From Acephala macrosclerotiorum (Eukaryota; Ascomycota; Leotiomycetes; Helotiales; Mollisiaceae): a stretch of 64,000 nt of DNA. Below the pieces are notes generated by a model. It worked only from the letters and a program-made list of their open reading frames with translations. It did no database searches and was not told the origin of the DNA. The stretch spans positions 372,001 to 436,000 of the forward strand of contig MU119220.1 in NCBI GenBank assembly GCA_014904845.1, written 5' to 3'. The position numbers were made by a program, and so were the translations under genes. Below, one piece after another: positions 58,306 through 64,000 of the stretch. The stretch's first letter is position 1. Each line of letters starts with the position of its first letter.

Positions 58306-59461
58306 ATGTACAGTACTTTGTTTAGCGAGCGAGCGAGAGGGGCCGTTGGCATTCTCAGCCTCACCTCCCAAAAGCAGAACTTCTTCAATCCCATATTTCC
58401 CAGCCTCGTCATAACTCCACCTCATCTCAAGCATAATCATCCCGAATTTTCACGCTCACACAGCAACGATAGCCGGCATGGCGCTATCACAACTCAGCCG
58501 TGGGCAGATGCCCCTTACCCACTCCTCCACACACCTATCTTTGAACAGAAATTTCCATTGAATAAAGACACAGACCAATGTACTGAAACTGCGAGCAAGA
58601 TGTGCATCACCCACAATTTCCTAATTCGACGCTTAAATACAATCGTTTTGCAAGCGAAGCATGTGGAGCCTAAGGACTACAAGGACTTTGTGGGCTATAC
58701 GCGGGTTTGGTGCGAGGTTACTAATGGTATGTTTTTCCCTCGTGACTCAAAGGAAAGGAAAAGAAGTCTAATGTGATGTTGAATGCTGACAAGAAGCAAG
58801 CTCATCGCGAGGATGGGGGATCATTTGTCTTCTCACAGATCAAAGCCGCTGCTGGTAAAGAAGGTCTGATGGTAGGCAATGTTCGCGAACACGGTACCTA
58901 CTTCCCTCTCGCCTTCCCACTCTCTTCATTCCCAGATATGTGCAGATGCGCCGAAAGAAGAATTTCATCCCGGTCTTATCGCAATGAAGTCCTATCTCGA
59001 CGGACTGAAAGGTCCCGAAGAGAATTTCGACGGAGCCAAGCTCTACGAACTAATTAACGCTTTCAGGAAATCACTCTCTCACCATCTCGCCTCTGAGATC
59101 CCGAGCTTGATTGGATTGAAGGAGTCTGGTGATAGGATTCCGCTAAGGGAGCTGTTTGAGAAGGAGGGAGAGAAGAACATGAGGAATTGGGGAAGACGGC
59201 TGCGTTACCGTTTGTGTTTTTGAATTGAGATCTTGAGTGAGTCGCAGAATTCAGCTACCGTAATCTGCTTTCTTAGAAGGATGTGATGCTGATGATGGTG
59301 CTAGATTTGAGGACGGGATGTGGGCGAGTTGGCCTCCTATTCCTTGGGCGGTGAGATGGATATTTTGCAACATTTCGACGTTCAGACATAGAGGATATTG
59401 GAAGTTTGCGAGTTGCGGTGATAGTTGGAAAAAGCAGAAGTTATATGCAGTGGTGCCATAG
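58306..59461 (+). pseudogene. hemerythrin-like protein gene, broken near the 3' end
   Basis: The first exon runs from about 58306 (start uncertain) to 58726, then 58801-58889 and from about 58950. Family sequence includes 'PWADAPYPLLHTPIF', 'THNFLIRRLNTIVLQAKHV', 'YKDFVGYTRVW', 'GKEGLMVGNVREH', 'FHPGLIAMKSYLDGL' and 'LSHHLASEIPSLIGL'. After MRNW a one-base shift is needed to continue with GKTAALPFVFLN; a TGA then follows where the family has His-Asp. After a plausible intron the expected tail 'FEDGMWASWPPIPWAVRW...FRHRGYWKFASC' is still readable to about 59461. Hemerythrin-like HHE proteins bind a di-iron site; here 'HREDGGSF' replaces the usual Glu-rich ligand stretch. A truncated product is possible. 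Confidence 0.65.
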
Positions 59462-61054
59462 GAAGGGGGAATGAAACAAGGGATGAAGGTGCGGGCGTAC
59501 TGACGGCTTCTCTTACGAGAGGAAATGATGTTATTGAATTTGCAGTTTTCTTTGCGAACTTTGAGGAGGGAGGTTTTATTTTATTTTGCTTGACAGCCTT
59601 ACGCTAGTGAGAATCACTCTTTCTCAAAAGTCGAGCAATCTAGGTCTGTTCAGCGCCTTCTCTCCTCTGTCACTTAAACATATCATATGACGTGTCTCAA
59701 GATTTGGAAGAAATGCTCTTTACTGAGAAGCCGTTCTAGGAAAGCAGCTAAAGAAGGAAGTCAAAGATCGCACGTGCTACACCAATTACACGGGAAAGAT
59801 GTGGGCGATGAATTGAATGTTAATATGAGATTGCGACTACTGGCTACTCATTCAGCGTAAATCTTATGTCACATCCTGCATTTTCGACACTACCCTCACA
59901 TTCGTACCAGGCCACGGCACTGCAACACTTCTAGAAGTTATGGCTCAGCCATGTTCTCAAGACCTGTGATGATCTCATTGCCATGTGCCAATCTCTTTCG
60001 AAATTTTGCCCAACATGAATTTTCAGTCTCATTCTAGATAGGAAGGTAGCTCCCAGAATTTCTGTGTTGCAATCATCTCGAACCGCTGGAATGACTTCGT
60101 AAGAGAACGCGAGATGGTCCCGGCAATAAAGCTATCAAAATGGCCAACTCTTCGCTTGGCATTGACCCTGGAAGTGGAACTTGTCCCACTTCTCTCAGGA
60201 AACTCAACAGTTTGTCCTTCTGCCTTCCTTCTTCATGGAAAGTGTTCGCTTGCGGTCGAACTGCGAGCATAAGCAGCACCTCTAACGTAGCATTCGCATC
60301 ATTTCCTGCGATCCCCTTTTTGTAGCCCATCTTCCGATACTCAATCCCCAACTCCCAGCACTCATCTGCCAAACTGAACGGCTGACCCACCGTTCTCCAA
60401 AAACGTTACAGACAACATGATTCGTCTCTAGAATCGTCAAAACGGAACTAAGGCCTTTTATTATGGCTATTCTCGATGAGTTGATAGTAGGATTTTCGAG
60501 CTAGAATTGATGGCATACGAATACCAACTAAGTATTCTGGGAGATTCGAACAAGAAGGATGAATTTCGCAATCCACCGAGAATATTATAGCTATCCTAGA
60601 TTCAAATATGAACAGGACGAAACATTAAAAGAAAGTAGTTCCAGGATTGGAGTTGTGCCACCATGATTTACCTAATATAGATACAATACGGGCCGTCCCG
60701 CAAGCGCCAGGTTTATGGTGGAAACTGACCAATGAGAACAAAGAGACATTGAGAAACATGAGAGTACTTGCTAAAACATCGGATGGCTGAAATCAGCTTC
60801 GCGAAGCCCTTAGATGTCCAAGACTGGGAAATGGATAAGTGAATCTGTGTCGGAAACTTCGTCGAGCAAGTCCATCAAAAGCTAAGAAGAACCTCGAAAT
60901 ATCACAACAGACTCTCATTCAAAGACATCCAAAAGGATCAACCCCTTCAACAAAACAACAACAACCCTATTAAACACAAATCGCATCCCAAAACAAATAC
61001 CCATTCACAGGATCATATACCGGATCAAGCGCACTCAACCCTCCATTCCACAAA
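59462..61054. other. intergenic region with one doubtful frame
   Basis: 1.6 kb. A minus-strand frame at 60073-60390 (105 codons, 'FSLADECWELGIEYRKMGYKKGIAGNDANATLEVL') may be a remnant of a gene. It has no recognised domain. No RNA gene seen. Confidence 0.35.
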
Positions 61055-61798
61055 TTACACTCCCCGGTCCCCACTACAACTATAACACCCACACCCACAC
61101 CCCAGCGGCCTAAAATCCACGCGCTGATACTGACAATCATCCTGACTCACCACTCCCGTCGCCAACGCCAAATATGTCGCGTTCGTTGTATCCACCACCG
61201 CCGGATACCTCACACATAATGGTGTTGGTAACAGCGTTGGTGCTGGACACGAAAGATCGTAGAATGTGGTAATACTGGCGGTATCGAAGGTGGGATTCAT
61301 GGACGAAATTGAAGAGCTGTAGGTAATGCATGCTAAAGAGAATTCATACGAATATGCCGCGCACGCTGGGTTGGATTTACAACGTCCGTAGCAGGAATCT
61401 AGATATGGGGTGTTGTGAAAGGTGGAAGAAGTGTTGGCGGTGAGGGACATGATGAGTCGCCGAAAATAAATGTTGAGCTTGGATCGTAAGGTGGATTGTC
61501 GATTGCGATGGAGCTACTGTATAGACTGCATTGGCCCTAGCTAATAGTTCAAGAGTAGCTGTCACAGTTTCCACCGAGTTGACATGCGAACCAACAAGTG
61601 TGTTTCGACTTTAGGCCATATATGTTCTGGTAGAATCCTGTCCATGGTGGCACATTGTCGGCAATATATTCGCAAACAGGTATTGGGAGGTAGGGTGCCT
61701 GGCAAACGAGATCATTGAAGAAGGTGGCTGGAGTTTTTGCATGTACATTGAGCATCGCAAGCAAGTGCTAAAATGGAAAGCAATAAGAAGAGCCTCAT
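61055..61798 (-). pseudogene. Cys-rich secreted (PAN/apple-like) protein gene, fragmented
   Basis: A good signal peptide starts at 61798 (MRLFLLLSILALACDAQ), but that frame stops after 28 codons. In other frames follow 'FFNDLVCQAPYLPIPVCEYIADNVPPW', 'KHTCWFACQLGGNCDSYS', then 'DSCYGRCKSNPACAAYSYEFSLACITY', 'DLSCPAPTLLPTPLCVRYP' and 'SQDDCQYQR'. The pattern of C-x3-C...C-x-AYSY...C recurs, suggesting two PAN-like modules. Introns could explain part of the frame changes, but I found no complete model without stops. A secreted or wall protein of unknown function is the likely ancestor. Confidence 0.45.
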
Positions 61799-62965
61799 GA
61801 CGGACTGTTTCAGAGAGCAAGTGAACAAAATAATCAGAAAGGAAGGAACGTTGGACATCAATTAGTGGGGTCAATCTTGCCTTTCATTAACCACCTTTTC
61901 TAATGCGTGATGTTGGAATGACCAAACGCCATGCTTTCTTCTAACTGTAAGACTTTCAATAGCTCCTCAAATCTGAGCGCCATTCCACCTAGTGGCACCA
62001 ACGGTCCAATATCCGCCCTGTGAGCTAATCATAGACACAAGGTGCTTTTGCTTTTGTGCTGGATCTGATATGATATACGCCTGCCCGTCGAATCTAGCAT
62101 TACTCAGGACTTCCTTGTCGACAGCAAAACTTGGCACAAGAGAGAGAAGCAGCGCCGGGGATGAAGCTCTCTCAATCTGCTTCCTCGGTCATGGAAGTAA
62201 CCATCACGAGGATGCTAAGATAAGATAAGCCGTATGTCGAAGAATGAGGTCATTTGACCAAAGACCCGAGTCAAGGCAAAAAGCCCGAGAGAATAGTAAT
62301 TCTCTGAACAACTAACACAACGTGCAGGGCGAAAAAGCTCGCCATGTCAGAACAGCAAAACGAGAAGTCACATTAAGTTCATGGAGACTCCTCCCTCAAT
62401 CATGATGACTTTTTATTTCCTATGATCGAAAAACCCCTGCCTTTCAATCCTAAATACAAGAATCGAACAAAATACTCGTAGTCCACTCGTCATATCCATG
62501 CATCTGCTCGACTGACCGACCCAACGCCCATTACACCAGCCCGCACGTAAGCCAACGCCTCACGAGCCAGCAATCATGAGCTGAGCCAAATCATAACCAC
62601 CACCGCCGCCATCTATGAGATTTTGCTGCAGCCCTTGCATCGCATATTCAGGTCGATCGGTCCCAGTTTTAAGGTGGGCTGCAGGAACGCAAACGCACGA
62701 AGACGTCTACTCAAACACATGTCGTCCATCCTCCCAAATCCATGGCCCTCCCCGGATAGACAACAGAAGGTGCACTTGAAACATACAAGGAAAACGTGAT
62801 GGTGAATAAACGGTCTCCGGGGTATTCGGTCTTTGAAAAACAAGTCGTGAATGTTGAACGTTGGAAAGGAAAATTAGATGTGATCCACCTGCTACTCCCG
62901 GCTAAACCCACAATTTTGAATCAAACACATGGCGAGAATTATGATGGACGAAATGGATTCTAGGG
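61799..62965. other. intergenic region
   Basis: No convincing gene or RNA in about 1.17 kb. The part close to 62966 should be the 3' untranslated region of the last gene. Confidence 0.4.
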
Positions 62966-64000
62966 TCATCGAGGTGGTGGTTGCTGAGCTCGTGGTGTCG
63001 ACGGTCCTTCTAAGGGCATCTCGAAATGTTCGTCGCGCTTCACATCCATGCTCTTCCCTCTAGGTAATCCCATAGCGATGCGCTCGATCGATCCAGGTGG
63101 ACTCTTGTTTCGCTCCTTCTTGGCATCTCTCTCCTCCTTGTTCTCGCGCACCTTGTCCCAAAGCCGGGTCAGAGGGTTCTTCTTCTCTTCCGTAGTAGGA
63201 TCGGTCTCGTTGCTCGAGTGAAGATGAGCGCCGACAAGAGTAGAATCAGAGCTCGCAGGAATAGTATCACCGGTCCAACTCTTTCTCTTCGCCGAACTTA
63301 CTGAAGTAGAACTTGCTCCAGCGCCAGCATCCGAGCCGAGCCCCTTTCTTGGTGTGAGAGACTGGCCAGACATGTCTCGGTGTCGCGATAAGCGGAATAA
63401 TCGGCGCTTCTCCTTTGGCTCTCCGGCAACGATGGTATCATCATGTCGATCTGCGTCTGATTGATCGTTGAACGACGAACTTGAGTGTAGAGAGGTAGGT
63501 GGGGAGGCGGGCTTCAAGGTTCTCTCAGATGCTTGATGCTCCGGTCGTGGTGGGAATTGGGGAGGAGCTTGATCTGCACGCGGTGTACTGGTAGCAGGAG
63601 GTGTAGCTTCAGTCTGTTCAAGTGCGGGGTTTGTGGAGGGAATTGGTTCTAAAGCTGAGGATTCAACAATGTCGCCACGGCGAGCTGCGTGGAGTGGAGG
63701 TGATGCCAGATTGCCTTGCGAGTGGAGTGAGTGTGTTGAACTTTGTGCGCTTGGATTCGAGCTTTCGGGGAGGCGCTTCTTTCGGAGCTTATTTGGCGGC
63801 TTCCGTTCACTCTCAGCGGTGGGTGATCTCTGGAACAGATTCGAGATATTCCGCTCCTTGGTTGGCGTTGATACGTTACCATGTTCACCTAGCAATCTCT
63901 CTTGGCTAATCGCGGAGGTTGCGGAAGTTGTAGATATCCCTAGGGCGGTAGGAGTAACACCAGGTGAAGACGAAGTGAAACTGCGATCCCCCGAAGTCAG
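62966..64000 (-). CDS. C-terminal part of a large disordered protein (runs off window)
   Basis: The frame is open from the right edge to the stop at 62966, so the true start lies outside the window. At least 344 residues are visible. They are rich in Ser, Pro, Thr, Lys and Glu with no folded domain. Notable basic/Ser clusters are 'NKLRKKRLPESSNPS', 'KEKRRLFRLSRHRDMSGQSLTP', 'AKRKSWTGDT' and a charged helix 'LTRLWDKVRENKEERDAKKERNK', all potential phosphorylation or docking segments. Identity cannot be decided from this piece; it resembles the long tails of fungal signalling or scaffold proteins. Confidence 0.7.
   Translation of the reverse strand: MTSGDRSFTSSSPGVTPTALGISTTSATSAISQERLLGEHGNVSTPTKERNISNLFQRSPTAESERKPPNKLRKKRLPESSNPSAQSSTHSLHSQGNLASPPLHAARRGDIVESSALEPIPSTNPALEQTEATPPATSTPRADQAPPQFPPRPEHQASERTLKPASPPTSLHSSSSFNDQSDADRHDDTIVAGEPKEKRRLFRLSRHRDMSGQSLTPRKGLGSDAGAGASSTSVSSAKRKSWTGDTIPASSDSTLVGAHLHSSNETDPTTEEKKNPLTRLWDKVRENKEERDAKKERNKSPPGSIERIAMGLPRGKSMDVKRDEHFEMPLEGPSTPRAQQPPPR

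Noticed and set aside
1..64000. CRISPR arrays, operons, ribosome binding sites, prophage or bacterial genes
   Set aside because: No spaced direct repeats; genes have spliceosomal introns and fungal families throughout.

Overview
This window is nuclear DNA from a filamentous ascomycete (Pezizomycotina). The evidence is the many introns of about 46-80 bp with GT...AG ends and CTAAC/CTGAC-like branch sites, typical families (Zn2Cys6 regulators, HET domain, GT22 GPI mannosyltransferase, Gpa1-type G-alpha, Atg1, Mic10, Urb2), and an AT-rich block that looks like a decayed, RIP-mutated repeat. A leotiomycete is plausible from the overall style, but the sequence alone does not prove it.

Layout. 1-2017 is an AT-rich desert. 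3406-4742 is a BTB-domain gene, followed by a 269-bp fold-back MITE flanked by TA (5031-5303). 5751-7815 is a CorA-type metal transporter. 8051-8402 is a possible tiny spliced gene behind a TATA box. 9369-12538 (minus) is the autophagy kinase gene ATG1. 15106-16621 (minus) is ornithine aminotransferase, divergent from the GPI10 mannosyltransferase (17221-19324).

19.9-34 kb is accessory and full of broken genes. It holds a degraded Zn2Cys6 regulator, an ankyrin fragment, a divergent pair of a quercetin-2,3-dioxygenase-like bicupin and an alpha/beta-hydrolase (22795 minus / 23436 plus), and KTI12 (minus). A HET-domain gene with a frame break, an F-box-like gene, a badly damaged conserved fungal gene and an MFS sugar-transporter pseudogene complete it.

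35-49 kb is mostly intact. It carries an 873-aa regulator with a central zinc cluster, a 343-aa conserved protein of unknown function, a 672-aa Zn2Cys6 factor whose zinc motif is split by two introns around a 20-nt microexon, a 221-aa unknown protein, and the group I G-alpha subunit (353 aa). 51.7-58.3 kb has a single-pass membrane protein, MIC10 and URB2 (head to head). 58.3-59.5 kb is a broken hemerythrin-like gene. The window ends with a fragmented Cys-rich secreted-protein gene and the C-terminal part of a large disordered protein that runs off the right edge.

The core genes are unrelated housekeeping and signalling functions. The only pair that suggests a shared pathway is the bicupin and hydrolase, which would fit flavonol ring opening followed by depside cleavage. 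Exon boundaries were worked out by hand from splice signals, reading phase and protein continuity; none was checked against transcripts or databases.
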